Shown: in pieces, positions 1-6,842 of the stretch | How the letters are laid out: every line of letters starts with the position of its first letter | Numbering within the stretch: the first letter of the stretch is position 1 | Source of the DNA: an uncultured Demequina sp. | GTDB taxonomy: Bacteria; Actinomycetota; Actinomycetes; Actinomycetales; Demequinaceae | Assembly: GCA_937925595.1 (NCBI GenBank) | Contig: CALALQ010000152.1 | Location: 1-29,003 of the forward strand | Direction: 5' to 3' | DNA: 29,003 nucleotides | The notes under the pieces: generated by a model | The model's database searches: none | Seen by the model: the letters and a program-made list of their open reading frames with translations, nothing else | What the model was told of the DNA's origin: nothing | Translations under genes and position numbers: made by a program

Positions 1-578
1 GAGAGCTCCTCGTAGCCGGCCTCTGCCCGAGCGTGGAATGCGTCGCGGGCCGCGGGGGGCACATGAGTCTCAGCGCTTGAGTCCTCTTCCGACCAAATGT
101 CGGTCGTGAGCGGCGCTACGTTGAAGTCGCCGGCAATGAGCGCGGGAGCGTCCGCCCACTCGGCCGCCGCGCTGCGCAGCTGGGCGAGAAACTCGAGTTT
201 GTAGGCATAGTGGGGATCCTCGATGGCGCGCCCGTTGGGCACGTAGACGCTCCACACTCGGTAATCGCCGCACGTGGCGCCAATAGCTCTCGCCTCGACC
301 AGCGGCTCGCCACTCTTGGCAAATCCCGGCTGGCCGGCGAATTGCGTCTCGATGCCCTCGAGGCCGATGCGGGACGCGATCGCCACGCCGTTCCACTGAT
401 TCAGCCCATGCGCGGCGACCTCATAGCCGAGTGCCTCGAACGGCGCGAGAGGGAACTGCTCGGGCTTGCACTTGATCTCCTGCATCGCGAGCACGTCGAC
501 CTGCGAGCGCTCGAGGTAGTCGACAACGCGATCCACGCGCGCGCGGATCGAGTTCACATTCCAAGTGGCGAAGCGCAT
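1..578 (-). CDS. xthA: exodeoxyribonuclease III, 3' end outside window
   Basis: Exonuclease III / AP endonuclease of base-excision repair: a Mg-dependent nuclease that cuts DNA at abasic sites and removes nucleotides from 3' ends. The first 192 codons are visible and the gene runs off the left edge; the family is usually about 260-270 residues. The reading starts MRFATWNVNSIRAR, with the family metal-binding segment QEIK at residues 33-36 (Glu34), the active-site VYVPNG at 111-116 (Tyr112) and GDFNVAP at 150-156 (Asp151, Asn153). The ATG at 578 is chosen because the homologous N-terminus begins there and TACGGT ends 6 bases upstream, as for other genes here. It diverges from the dehydrogenase gene at 645. 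The family is clear; the exact subtype (ExoIII versus another AP endonuclease of the fold) is slightly less so. Confidence 0.95.
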   Translation of the reverse strand, partial: MRFATWNVNSIRARVDRVVDYLERSQVDVLAMQEIKCKPEQFPLAPFEALGYEVAAHGLNQWNGVAIASRIGLEGIETQFAGQPGFAKSGEPLVEARAIGATCGDYRVWSVYVPNGRAIEDPHYAYKLEFLAQLRSAAAEWADAPALIAGDFNVAPLTTDIWSEEDSSAETHVPPAARDAFHARAEAGYEEL

Positions 579-584
579 GTCTCT

Positions 585-638
585 ACCGTACTGGGCGGCC
601 CCGTCCTCGCCGCCGCCGCGCGCGAACGGGATTAGTGT
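585..638. promoter_or_regulatory. divergent promoter region xthA / SDR gene
   Basis: The 66-base gap holds two -10-like boxes pointing outward. On the minus strand TACGGT (590 to 585) ends 6 bases before the xthA ATG; on the plus strand TAGTGT (633-638) ends 6 bases before the dehydrogenase ATG. Neither gene has a Shine-Dalgarno sequence, so both mRNAs are predicted to be leaderless. I see no convincing -35 hexamer. Confidence 0.55.
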
Positions 639-644
639 CGAGTC

Positions 645-1412
645 ATGGCAACCGCATTGGTGACTGGAGCGTCGGCCGGGCTTGGCGAGGAGTTCGCATG
701 GCAGCTGGCCACCGCGGGCCACAACCTTGTGGTGACTGCACGCTCTCGCGACAGGCTCAGCGAACTCGCGGACGTGGTGGCAAGCGCCACTGGCGTCTCG
801 GTGGAGGTGCTGCCGGCGGACCTCGCGACTGAAGATGGCAGGCGGGCCGTCGCGGATCGTGTGGCCGACGCTGACAAGCCGGTGAGCCTGCTCGTCAACA
901 ATGCGGGGTTCGGGTTGGGCAAGGACTTCACGCAGACTTCTTGGGAAGACGAGAAGGCCCTACTCGATGTGCTGGTCACGGCTCCCCTGCAGCTGACTCA
1001 CGCGGCGCTGCCCGGGATGGTCGCGCGCGGCCATGGGGCCATCCTCAACGTGTCGTCGGTGGCTGCGCATCTGTCCAACTCGACGTACTCGGCGCATAAG
1101 CGCTGGGTGGTGGAGTTCACCGAGGCGATCGCAGGCCAGCTCAAGGGAACCGGCGTGACCGCGACCGCGGTGCTGCCTGGCCTCACGCGCACCGAGTTCC
1201 ACGATCACCCTGGTCTTGAGGCGATGAAGGACCGCTACTCGGAACTCGCCTGGCTGTCAGCTGAGGAGGTAGTGGCCTCCGCGCTCGCGGCGGTGCGCCG
1301 CGGGGCGGTGACCGTGACACCCACCGTCAGGTACGCGGCAGTCGGCGCTCTCGCCCGACTTGCCCCAGCGTCGGCCACCCGCAGGCTGCGCAGCCGCCGG
1401 TCTCCAATCTGA
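645..1412 (+). CDS. short-chain dehydrogenase/reductase (SDR family)
   Basis: Cytoplasmic NAD(P)-dependent oxidoreductase with the classical SDR Rossmann fold, 255 residues, a normal length. TGASAGLG at residues 7-14 is the dinucleotide-binding glycine motif, followed by TARSRDRL, whose arginines favour NADP(H). NNAG lies at 85-88, the catalytic serine region at 135-138, and YSAHK at 148-152 gives the Tyr/Lys pair. The segment AVLPGLTRTEF after the active site is also typical. The substrate cannot be read from sequence; the family covers many carbonyl and hydroxyl substrates. The C-terminus is arginine-rich. It is followed by pyrE after 27 bases, but pyrE has its own -10-like box. Confidence 0.9.
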   Translation: MATALVTGASAGLGEEFAWQLATAGHNLVVTARSRDRLSELADVVASATGVSVEVLPADLATEDGRRAVADRVADADKPVSLLVNNAGFGLGKDFTQTSWEDEKALLDVLVTAPLQLTHAALPGMVARGHGAILNVSSVAAHLSNSTYSAHKRWVVEFTEAIAGQLKGTGVTATAVLPGLTRTEFHDHPGLEAMKDRYSELAWLSAEEVVASALAAVRRGAVTVTPTVRYAAVGALARLAPASATRRLRSRRSPI

Positions 1413-1426
1413 CGTGAGCCGACCAG

Positions 1427-1432
1427 TAGTCT
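1427..1432 (+). promoter_or_regulatory. -10 box for pyrE (leaderless)
   Basis: TAGTCT ends 7 bases before the pyrE ATG. No purine-rich ribosome-binding site precedes the ATG. A promoter starting transcription at or next to the ATG is inferred. Confidence 0.45.
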
Positions 1433-1439
1433 TGGCGCC

Positions 1440-2000
1440 ATGACGACGCCTCGTGAACGGCTGCAGGAACTCATCACCGAACTGGCAGTGGTGCGCGGCC
1501 GCATCACGCTCGCTTCCGGTCGCGAAGCCGACTACTACGTCGACCTGCGCCGGGTGACGCTGCACCACGAGGCCGCCCCTCTCATTGGGCACCTGCTGCT
1601 CGATCACCTCGAGATCAACGGGTACGGGCCCGCGGACATCGACGCGGTGGGCGGACTCACCCTTGGCGCCGACCCTGTCGCGACTGCGCTGCTGCACGCG
1701 GCGGCCTCACGCGGCCTCGCACTCGACGCCTTCGTGGTGCGCAAGGAGGCCAAGTCGCACGGACTGCAGCGTCGCATCGAGGGACCCGATGTCGCCGGCC
1801 GCACTGTGGTCGCCGTCGAGGACACCTCCACCACCGGAGGTTCCGTGCTGACGGCTGTCGAGGCGCTGCGTGAGGCGGGTGCCAACGTCGCGGCCGTCGC
1901 CGTGATCGTCGACCGCGACACCGGCGCGCGAGAGGCGGTCGAGGCAGAGGGCCTTCCCTACCTCTACCTGTACTCCCTGGCAGACCTCGGTCTCGAGTAG
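1440..2000 (+). CDS. pyrE: orotate phosphoribosyltransferase
   Basis: Joins orotate to PRPP to make orotidine 5'-phosphate, the fifth step of de novo pyrimidine synthesis. At 186 residues it has the short form usual in actinobacteria. The type I PRTase PRPP-binding motif is VVAVEDTSTTGGS at 123-135. The RKEAKSHG segment at 101-108 matches the catalytic Lys/His loop, and ITLASGREADYYVDLR near 22-37 is the family's orotate-side segment. The downstream membrane-protein gene begins 3 bases after the stop, so they may be co-transcribed, although no functional link is known. Confidence in identity is high. Confidence 0.97.
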   Translation: MTTPRERLQELITELAVVRGRITLASGREADYYVDLRRVTLHHEAAPLIGHLLLDHLEINGYGPADIDAVGGLTLGADPVATALLHAAASRGLALDAFVVRKEAKSHGLQRRIEGPDVAGRTVVAVEDTSTTGGSVLTAVEALREAGANVAAVAVIVDRDTGAREAVEAEGLPYLYLYSLADLGLE

Positions 2001-2003
2001 CCC

Positions 2004-2918
2004 GTGCACCGGCTCAGCGCCCACAACGTCCTCGCCTGGATAGGTGGCGTGGCGACCGTGATTGCACTGGGCGGACTCCAGTTTGGATACTTCGAGGGGC
2101 CCGTTGGCGTCATCATCATCGCTTGCGGTGTGCTCGCCGCGAGCTATTTCGTCTTCGACAAGGTCAGGGCGCATCAGCATTCGACGGCGATTCGCGAGTT
2201 CGCCGAGCGCCACGGCTGGAAGTACACGGGCCACGCGCCAGGAATCACGACGCGGCTGAACGGCTTTCCCTTCGGCGTGGGCACCCACCGCCACGTGGAC
2301 GACTGCATCACCGGCAGGTACGGCGGGTTCGACTGCTCTCACTTCACCTATCGCTTTGAGTACCGGATGGGTCAGGACCGCGCGGCCGAGCAGGTGTTCA
2401 CCATGACGGTGGCGACTCTCGAGGTGCCCGTTGACCGACTGGACTTGGTTCCGGAGGACGGTGCGTCTCGCATCATGAGCGCGATCACTGGCACGGACAT
2501 CGACCTCGAGTCAGCGGAGTTCAACCGCTCGTGGCGCCTCATGAGCCCCAACAAGCGCTTCGCGGTCGACGTTGTGGATCCGCGCATGATGGAGCACCTG
2601 CTGCGCTATCGACTTCCCGGGGTGGCCGTGCGCATCGAGAGCAGCTACGTCATTGCGTGGAGCGCGGGTTACGGGATGCTCGAGGACATCGTGGCCCGGC
2701 TCAACCTCGTCACGGGCATCGCTTCTCGCATGCCAGCGCATGTGGTGAGGCGATTCTCAGAACTGGATGAGCAGCGTCGGCAAGAAGAGGCTGAGCGCTG
2801 GGCGGCCGCGCCCAGTTGGGCGACCCAGCCAGGCGTTCTCAACTCGCGCACCTACACAGGAATCGACGTCAGTGGAGACGACGATCGGGATGGTGGCGTC
2901 AAGGGACGCAAACGGTAG
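2004..2918 (+). CDS. two-helix membrane protein, DUF3137-like
   Basis: Protein of 304 residues, GTG start 3 bases after the pyrE stop. Two hydrophobic segments at the N-terminus (about residues 9-27 and 32-50) are followed by a soluble domain. It is a paralogue of the protein at 3521-4273. Both have an FPFGVG/TPFGIG element, a GFDCSHFTYRFEY/GRAFETFAYSYE element, and a strongly shared block (DLESAEFNRSWRLM versus DTESHEFNQRWKVW) followed by DPRMMEHLL versus TPRMIERFL. This resembles the DUF3137-type proteins often encoded near lemA, from memory. The function is unknown; a membrane-associated role with LemA is inferred from position. The extension after the shared domain (from about residue 245) is charged and probably flexible. 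Confidence 0.75.
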   Translation: MHRLSAHNVLAWIGGVATVIALGGLQFGYFEGPVGVIIIACGVLAASYFVFDKVRAHQHSTAIREFAERHGWKYTGHAPGITTRLNGFPFGVGTHRHVDDCITGRYGGFDCSHFTYRFEYRMGQDRAAEQVFTMTVATLEVPVDRLDLVPEDGASRIMSAITGTDIDLESAEFNRSWRLMSPNKRFAVDVVDPRMMEHLLRYRLPGVAVRIESSYVIAWSAGYGMLEDIVARLNLVTGIASRMPAHVVRRFSELDEQRRQEEAERWAAAPSWATQPGVLNSRTYTGIDVSGDDDRDGGVKGRKR

Positions 2919-2941
2919 AGTCAAGGCAAGGACTCGGGAGG
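2916..2941 (+). promoter_or_regulatory. lemA -10 box and ribosome-binding site
   Basis: TAGAGT (2916-2921) is a -10-like box made in part by the stop codon of the upstream gene (TAG, 2916-2918). It would give a start near 2928 and a roughly 19-base leader containing GGGAGG (2936-2941), 5 bases before the lemA ATG at 2947. This ribosome-binding site sets the lemA start and rules out the longer in-frame reading from 2767, which would overlap the upstream gene by 50 codons. Confidence 0.5.
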
Positions 2942-2946
2942 TCACA

Positions 2947-3507
2947 ATGGAGTTTTTCCTGATCGGCATCGGCGTCGTCATCCTCGTCGTCGTGCTGTGG
3001 GCGATCGGCGCGTACAACGGCCTGGTGCGCCTGCGCAACCTGGTTCAGGAAGCCTGGCACCAGATCGACACCGAGCTCCAGCGTCGGCATGACCTCATTC
3101 CGAACCTCGTCGAAACCGTCAAGGGCTACGCCGCTCACGAGCGGGCGACCTTCGAGGCGGTGACGCAGGCGCGTGCTGCGGCCTCGAACCCCGGCATGTC
3201 TCCCGCGGAGCAGGCACGCACGGAGAACGTCCTCACCCAGGCCCTTGGCCGGCTGTTCGCCGTCGCCGAGCAGTACCCGGACCTGATGGCGAGCCAGAAC
3301 TTCATGCAGCTTCAGAACGAGCTCACGAACACTGAGGACCGTGTGGCCGCGGGTCGCCGCTTCTACAACGCGAATGTGCGAGAGCTGAACACGCGGGTCG
3401 AGACGTTCCCCATCTCGATCATCGCGAACATGTTCGGCTTCACTCGCGCCGAATACTTCGAGACAGAGGACCCGAGCGCCCGCCAGGCGCCCACGGTGCA
3501 GTTCTAG
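2947..3507 (+). CDS. lemA: LemA family protein
   Basis: Protein of 186 residues, the usual LemA length. One N-terminal transmembrane helix (about residues 3-22) is followed by a helical-bundle domain carrying the family signature RRHDLIPNLVETVKGYAAHE. LemA proteins are widespread inner-membrane proteins of uncertain function; in other bacteria they are linked to envelope stress and to DUF3137-type or TPM-domain neighbours. Here the gene sits between two related DUF3137-like genes on the same strand. The next gene follows after 13 bases, so the three probably form one unit, with an additional promoter in front of lemA. The tail EDPSARQAPTVQF is the common LemA ending after the last helix. Confidence 0.93.
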   Translation: MEFFLIGIGVVILVVVLWAIGAYNGLVRLRNLVQEAWHQIDTELQRRHDLIPNLVETVKGYAAHERATFEAVTQARAAASNPGMSPAEQARTENVLTQALGRLFAVAEQYPDLMASQNFMQLQNELTNTEDRVAAGRRFYNANVRELNTRVETFPISIIANMFGFTRAEYFETEDPSARQAPTVQF

Positions 3508-3520
3508 CCGCGCGCCCGTC

Positions 3521-4273
3521 ATGGACCCAGAGATCGGGCGGACCGCCGTAGGCATGGGCGGAGTCATGTTCGTGGTGCTGCCGCTGCTGTTCGTCGGCAT
3601 CATCGCGCTTGGCATCTACTTCGCCGTCAAGGCATTCAAGGAGGCTAAGCGCCGCAAGGCAGCGATCGCTTCCGTCGTGGCGCAATACGGGCTTGGCTAT
3701 CTGCCGGAGGATCGCGAGCGGACGCGCTACTTCACGAGTACGCCATTCGGCATCGGTGACAACCGCCGGGCGCGCGATGTGGTGTGGGGCGAGTTCGACG
3801 GTCGCGCTTTCGAGACCTTCGCGTACAGCTACGAGACCGAAACGACGGACTCCGACGGCAACACCACGACGACGACGCACCGCTTCCAGGTGACGTGGGT
3901 GCCCCTGCCCGCGCGGCTGCCCACCCTGCGGCTCACCGCCGACAACAAGCTCAAGCGGCTTGGCAAGAAACTGGGCGCTCGCGACCTCGACACCGAATCA
4001 CATGAGTTCAATCAGCGCTGGAAGGTCTGGTACCAGGACGAGCGCGTTGCCCACGCAATGCTCACGCCGCGCATGATCGAGCGCTTCCTCGCTCCCGACA
4101 CCGCGGGTCGCGGCTACGTGTTCGAGGGCAATGCGCTCTTCACCTACAAGCAGGGAGTGAGCGACCTGGCCGACATTCGCGAGGTCGTGTCGCGCCTGCA
4201 CGACACCGTCGACTTGGTGCCCAAGTTCCTCTTCGAGGATCCGGTGCCAGGTTCCTCGACCGCGAGCGTCTAG
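3521..4273 (+). CDS. membrane protein, DUF3137-like, paralogue of the 2004-2918 product
   Basis: Protein of 250 residues with one strong hydrophobic segment near residues 13-36 and a soluble domain that matches its paralogue upstream of lemA (shared block around DTESHEFNQRWKVWYQDERVA, then LTPRMIERFL). It lacks the second N-terminal helix and the C-terminal extension of the paralogue, and has an insertion with repeated Thr (TTTTTHRF near residue 112). The function is unknown. Co-localisation with lemA suggests a shared membrane process. No Shine-Dalgarno is evident at the ATG, so translational coupling to lemA, 13 bases upstream, is possible. Confidence 0.75.
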   Translation: MDPEIGRTAVGMGGVMFVVLPLLFVGIIALGIYFAVKAFKEAKRRKAAIASVVAQYGLGYLPEDRERTRYFTSTPFGIGDNRRARDVVWGEFDGRAFETFAYSYETETTDSDGNTTTTTHRFQVTWVPLPARLPTLRLTADNKLKRLGKKLGARDLDTESHEFNQRWKVWYQDERVAHAMLTPRMIERFLAPDTAGRGYVFEGNALFTYKQGVSDLADIREVVSRLHDTVDLVPKFLFEDPVPGSSTASV

Positions 4274-4293
4274 CCCCGCCCGCCGCATCGCGA

Positions 4294-4396
4294 CCCTCCT
4301 CCACACAAATCGAGTCACGGGCCGCGCGTTCAGAAACGTTTTCCCTGGTATCTGACTCGCAGCGTGGCGAGCTGGGCGGAATTGTGTGGAGGAGGG
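4294..4396. repeat. 103-base nested inverted repeat between convergent genes
   Basis: CCCTCCTCCACACAA (4294-4308) is repeated as its perfect reverse complement at 4382-4396. Nested inside, CGAGTCA (4311-4317) pairs with TGACTCG (4353-4359), and an 8-base palindrome AAACGTTT lies at 4334-4341. The element fills most of the gap between the convergent DUF3137-like and DedA genes. It could fold as a long bidirectional terminator or be a small palindromic repeat element. No U-rich run follows either arm, and I find no target-site duplication. Confidence 0.7.
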
Positions 4397-4397
4397 C

Positions 4398-4430
4398 CGC
4401 GGTTAGGCCGCGGTTAGGCTGCGGTTAGGC
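4398..4430. repeat. three tandem copies of an 11-base unit at the DedA 3' end
   Basis: YGCGGTTAGGC occurs at 4398-4408, 4409-4419 and 4420-4430. The third copy contains the DedA stop codon (minus-strand TAA, 4427-4425), so the repeat extends from the coding end into the intergenic region. Confidence 0.85.
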
Positions 4431-5084
4431 GGCGGTCTTGCGCTCGCGGCGGTGCTTGATCCACTCGATCACCATGGGCAGCACCGAGACCGCGACGATG
4501 AGCACAAGGGCCACCTCGATGTTGTCGCGCACGAACGCGTAGCTGCCAAGCCAGTAGCCGAGCAGCGTCACGCCCACGGCCCACAGCACGGCTCCGATCA
4601 CGTTGTACTTGATGAAGTGCGAGTACGGCATGCGACCGATGCCCGCCGCGACGGGGATGTAGGTGCGCACGATCGGCACGAAGCGGCCAAGCACAATCGC
4701 GCGGCCGCCGTACTTGTCGAAGAACGCGTGCGTCGTGTCGATGTGCTGCTGCTTGAAGATGCGCGAATCGGGCCGCTTGAAGATGCGCGGCCCCGCGGTG
4801 CGGCCGATTCCGTAGCCGATCTGGTCCCCGACGAAGGCCGCGACAAACAGCGCGAGGCATGCGACCCACAGCGGCACCTGCAGCGCGCCCGTTCCCACAA
4901 ACAGGCCCACGGTGAACAGGAGCGAGTCGCCGGGAAGGATGGGAAACAGCAGTCCGGTCTCGATGAGCACCACCACGCAGATCGCGACGAGCGCCCACAC
5001 GCCCCAGCGCTCGATGAAGCCGTTGATGAGGATCTCAGGGTCGAGCCAATCGGGCCCGAGCATCGGCACAGTGGAGGCGATCAC
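4425..5084 (-). CDS. DedA family membrane protein
   Basis: Integral membrane protein of 219 residues in the DedA / SNARE-associated superfamily. Members are implicated in membrane homeostasis, and some act as undecaprenyl-phosphate or phospholipid flippases. Visible signatures are the reentrant-loop segment LLFPILPGDSLLF near residues 46-58, the FVGDQIGYGIGR segment, and GRFVPIVRTYIPVAAGIGRM (the F/Y-x-P-x-x-R-T element with the essential arginine). Several hydrophobic helices follow, then a basic tail HRRERKTAA. A GTG start at 5084 is preferred because TAGGCT ends 6 bases upstream; an internal ATG at codon 8 is the alternative. It is transcribed divergently from the RNA methyltransferase gene. 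The transported lipid cannot be determined here. Confidence 0.93.
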   Translation of the reverse strand: MIASTVPMLGPDWLDPEILINGFIERWGVWALVAICVVVLIETGLLFPILPGDSLLFTVGLFVGTGALQVPLWVACLALFVAAFVGDQIGYGIGRTAGPRIFKRPDSRIFKQQHIDTTHAFFDKYGGRAIVLGRFVPIVRTYIPVAAGIGRMPYSHFIKYNVIGAVLWAVGVTLLGYWLGSYAFVRDNIEVALVLIVAVSVLPMVIEWIKHRRERKTAA

Positions 5085-5101
5085 CCGGATAGCCTACGGG
5101 T
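5085..5101. promoter_or_regulatory. bidirectional promoter with overlapping -10 boxes
   Basis: The whole gap between two divergent GTG start codons is 17 bases. Its core TAGCCTA (5090-5096) reads TAGCCT on the plus strand (5090-5095) and TAGGCT on the minus strand (5096-5091). Each box ends exactly 6 bases from its own start codon, so both mRNAs should be leaderless, with first bases 18 positions apart. Neither gene has room for a ribosome-binding site. Confidence 0.65.
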
Positions 5102-5674
5102 GTGACCACCGAGCCCTCTGCGAGCGACGACACGCGCAACGTGATCGACCGCTACAAGGGCTGGCCCATGGACGCGATCATCGCTGACCTCGACGCGCGC
5201 CGCCACCCGTTCCACATCGCGATCGAGAACTGGCAGCACGACTTCAACATCGGCTCCGTAGTGCGCACCGCCAACGCGTTCCTCGCCAAGGAGGTGCACA
5301 TCATCGGGCGCCGACGCTGGAACCGGCGAGGCGCGATGGTCACCGATCGCTACCAGCACGTTCAGCACCATCCGACCGTCGAAGAGTTCGTCGCCTGGGC
5401 GCGCGCCGAGCAGCTCCCTGTCCTGGGAATCGACAACCTCCCTGGCTCCGTTCCGCTCGAAACTTACGACCTGCCAAAGGCGTGCGTGCTGGTCTTTGGC
5501 CAGGAGAGCGTCGGGCTGTCTGATGAGGTGAGGGAGGCGGCCGACGCTGTGCTCGCCATCGCCCAATACGGCTCCACCCGCTCCATCAACGCGGGTGCCG
5601 CGGGCGCCATCGCGATGCACGCGTGGGTCCGCCAGCACGCGGACATCGCCGCGGGGCACACGGGCGGGACATGA
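5102..5674 (+). CDS. TrmH/SpoU-family RNA 2'-O-methyltransferase
   Basis: SPOUT-class, SAM-dependent ribose methyltransferase of tRNA or rRNA, 190 residues. The three SpoU motifs are visible: NWQHDFNIGSVVRTANAF near residues 43-60 (motif 1 with the catalytic Arg), VFGQESVGLSDEV near 131-143 (motif 2) and TRSINAGAAGAIAMHAW near 160-176 (motif 3, where the more common SLNVS is SINAG). It lacks the N-terminal substrate-binding domain of the longer RlmB type, so a TrmH/TrmL-like tRNA target is plausible, but the modified nucleotide is not determined. The GTG start is fixed by the 17-base gap and the adjacent -10 box. fba follows after 73 bases. Confidence 0.9.
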   Translation: MTTEPSASDDTRNVIDRYKGWPMDAIIADLDARRHPFHIAIENWQHDFNIGSVVRTANAFLAKEVHIIGRRRWNRRGAMVTDRYQHVQHHPTVEEFVAWARAEQLPVLGIDNLPGSVPLETYDLPKACVLVFGQESVGLSDEVREAADAVLAIAQYGSTRSINAGAAGAIAMHAWVRQHADIAAGHTGGT

Positions 5675-5747
5675 GGCCCATTTCGGCTCCTGCGGATATC
5701 TGACAGAATGGTGGGCGGTTCCATCCACCCAATTGCAGGAGTTCCGC

Positions 5748-6767
5748 ATGGCAATCGCCACCCCCGAGTCCTACAACGCGATGCTCGACGCCGCCAAGGC
5801 TGGCGCGTACGCGTTCCCCGCCATCAACGTGACCTCGTCCTCGACGGTCACCGCCGCGATTCAGGGCTTCGCTGCCGCTGAGTCCGACGGCATCATTCAG
5901 GTTTCCATCGGTGGCGCGCAGTACGCCTCCGGTTCGACCATCAAGGACCAGGTGCTCGGTTCGGTCGCGCTCGCGGCCTACGCCCGCGAGGTCGCCGAGG
6001 CCTACGGCGTGACCATCGCGCTTCACACCGACCACTGCCACGCGCAGTACGTCGACTCGTGGCTGCGTCCCCTGCTCGCGATCTCCACGGAGCGTGTTGC
6101 CCGTGGCGAGCAGCCCCTGTTCGTCTCCCACATGTTCGACGGCTCCTCGGTGCCGCTTGAGGAGAACCTCGTTCTGTCCGAGGAGCTTCTTGAGCTGTCG
6201 CAGGCCGCTCGCACCGTTCTCGAGATTGAGATCGGCGTCGTTGGTGGCGAGGAGGACGGCCACGCAGCCGAGATCAACGAGAAGCTGTACACGACCGTCG
6301 AGGACGGCCTCAAGACCGTCGAGCGCCTCGGCGCCGGCGAGAAGGGCCGCTACCTGACCGCCCTGACCTTCGGCAACGTGCACGGCGTCTACAAGCCCGG
6401 TGCCGTCAAGCTGCGCCCCGAGCTGCTTGGCGAGATCCAGGCAGAGGTCGGCGCCAAGGTGGGCAAGGACAAGCCGTTCGACCTCGTGTTCCACGGCGGC
6501 TCCGGCTCCACCGCTGAGGAGATCGCCACGGCCGTCTCCCACGGTGTCATCAAGATGAACATCGACACCGACACGCAGTACGCCTACACGCGTCCCGTTG
6601 CCGACTTCATGTTCAAGCACTACGACGGCGTCCTCAAGGTCGACGGCGAGATCGGCAACAAGAAGGACTACGACCCCCGTGCATGGGGCAAGCTCGCGGA
6701 GGCTGGCATGGCCGCCCGCATCGTCGAGGCCTGCGAGCAGCTCGGTTCGGCCGGTAAGAAGATCTAG
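5748..6767 (+). CDS. fba: class II fructose-bisphosphate aldolase
   Basis: Zn-dependent aldolase that interconverts fructose 1,6-bisphosphate with glyceraldehyde 3-phosphate and dihydroxyacetone phosphate in glycolysis and gluconeogenesis. It has 339 residues, the normal length for class IIA. The zinc and catalytic segment is HTDHCH at residues 93-98; the phosphate-binding segment VFHGGSGS and the later NIDTDTQYAYTRPV segment are also typical. The ATG at 5748 is chosen because AGGAG (5737-5741) precedes it by 6 bases and the family N-terminus starts there. Codon use is strongly biased to G/C third positions, as expected for a highly expressed gene. A strong hairpin follows before purA. Confidence 0.97.
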   Translation: MAIATPESYNAMLDAAKAGAYAFPAINVTSSSTVTAAIQGFAAAESDGIIQVSIGGAQYASGSTIKDQVLGSVALAAYAREVAEAYGVTIALHTDHCHAQYVDSWLRPLLAISTERVARGEQPLFVSHMFDGSSVPLEENLVLSEELLELSQAARTVLEIEIGVVGGEEDGHAAEINEKLYTTVEDGLKTVERLGAGEKGRYLTALTFGNVHGVYKPGAVKLRPELLGEIQAEVGAKVGKDKPFDLVFHGGSGSTAEEIATAVSHGVIKMNIDTDTQYAYTRPVADFMFKHYDGVLKVDGEIGNKKDYDPRAWGKLAEAGMAARIVEACEQLGSAGKKI

Positions 6768-6785
6768 ACAATGCGATCGTGACGG

Positions 6786-6819
6786 GAGCCCCCGTGGGTC
6801 GCAAGACTCGCGGGGGCTC
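6786..6819 (+). terminator. 15-bp hairpin with GCAA tetraloop between fba and purA
   Basis: GAGCCCCCG (6786-6794) pairs perfectly with CGGGGGCTC (6811-6819). The interior continues through a T-G wobble and GGGTC/GACTC (one wobble) to a GCAA loop (6801-6804), a GNRA tetraloop, giving one uninterrupted 15-pair stem. No U-tract follows. It may end or stabilise the fba transcript, or attenuate read-through into purA, whose ATG lies 23 bases downstream. Confidence 0.7.
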
Positions 6820-6842
6820 ACGCACGTAGAGGGAGGGCACGA

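Noticed and set aside
2767..2946. Upstream in-frame extension of lemA
   Set aside because: It would overlap the preceding gene by about 150 bases and adds a basic stretch absent from LemA proteins; the ribosome-binding site at 2936-2941 supports the ATG at 2947.
4294..4396. Reading the 103-base inverted repeat as an insertion sequence remnant
   Set aside because: There is no transposase fragment and no flanking direct duplication, so it is reported only as a palindromic element.
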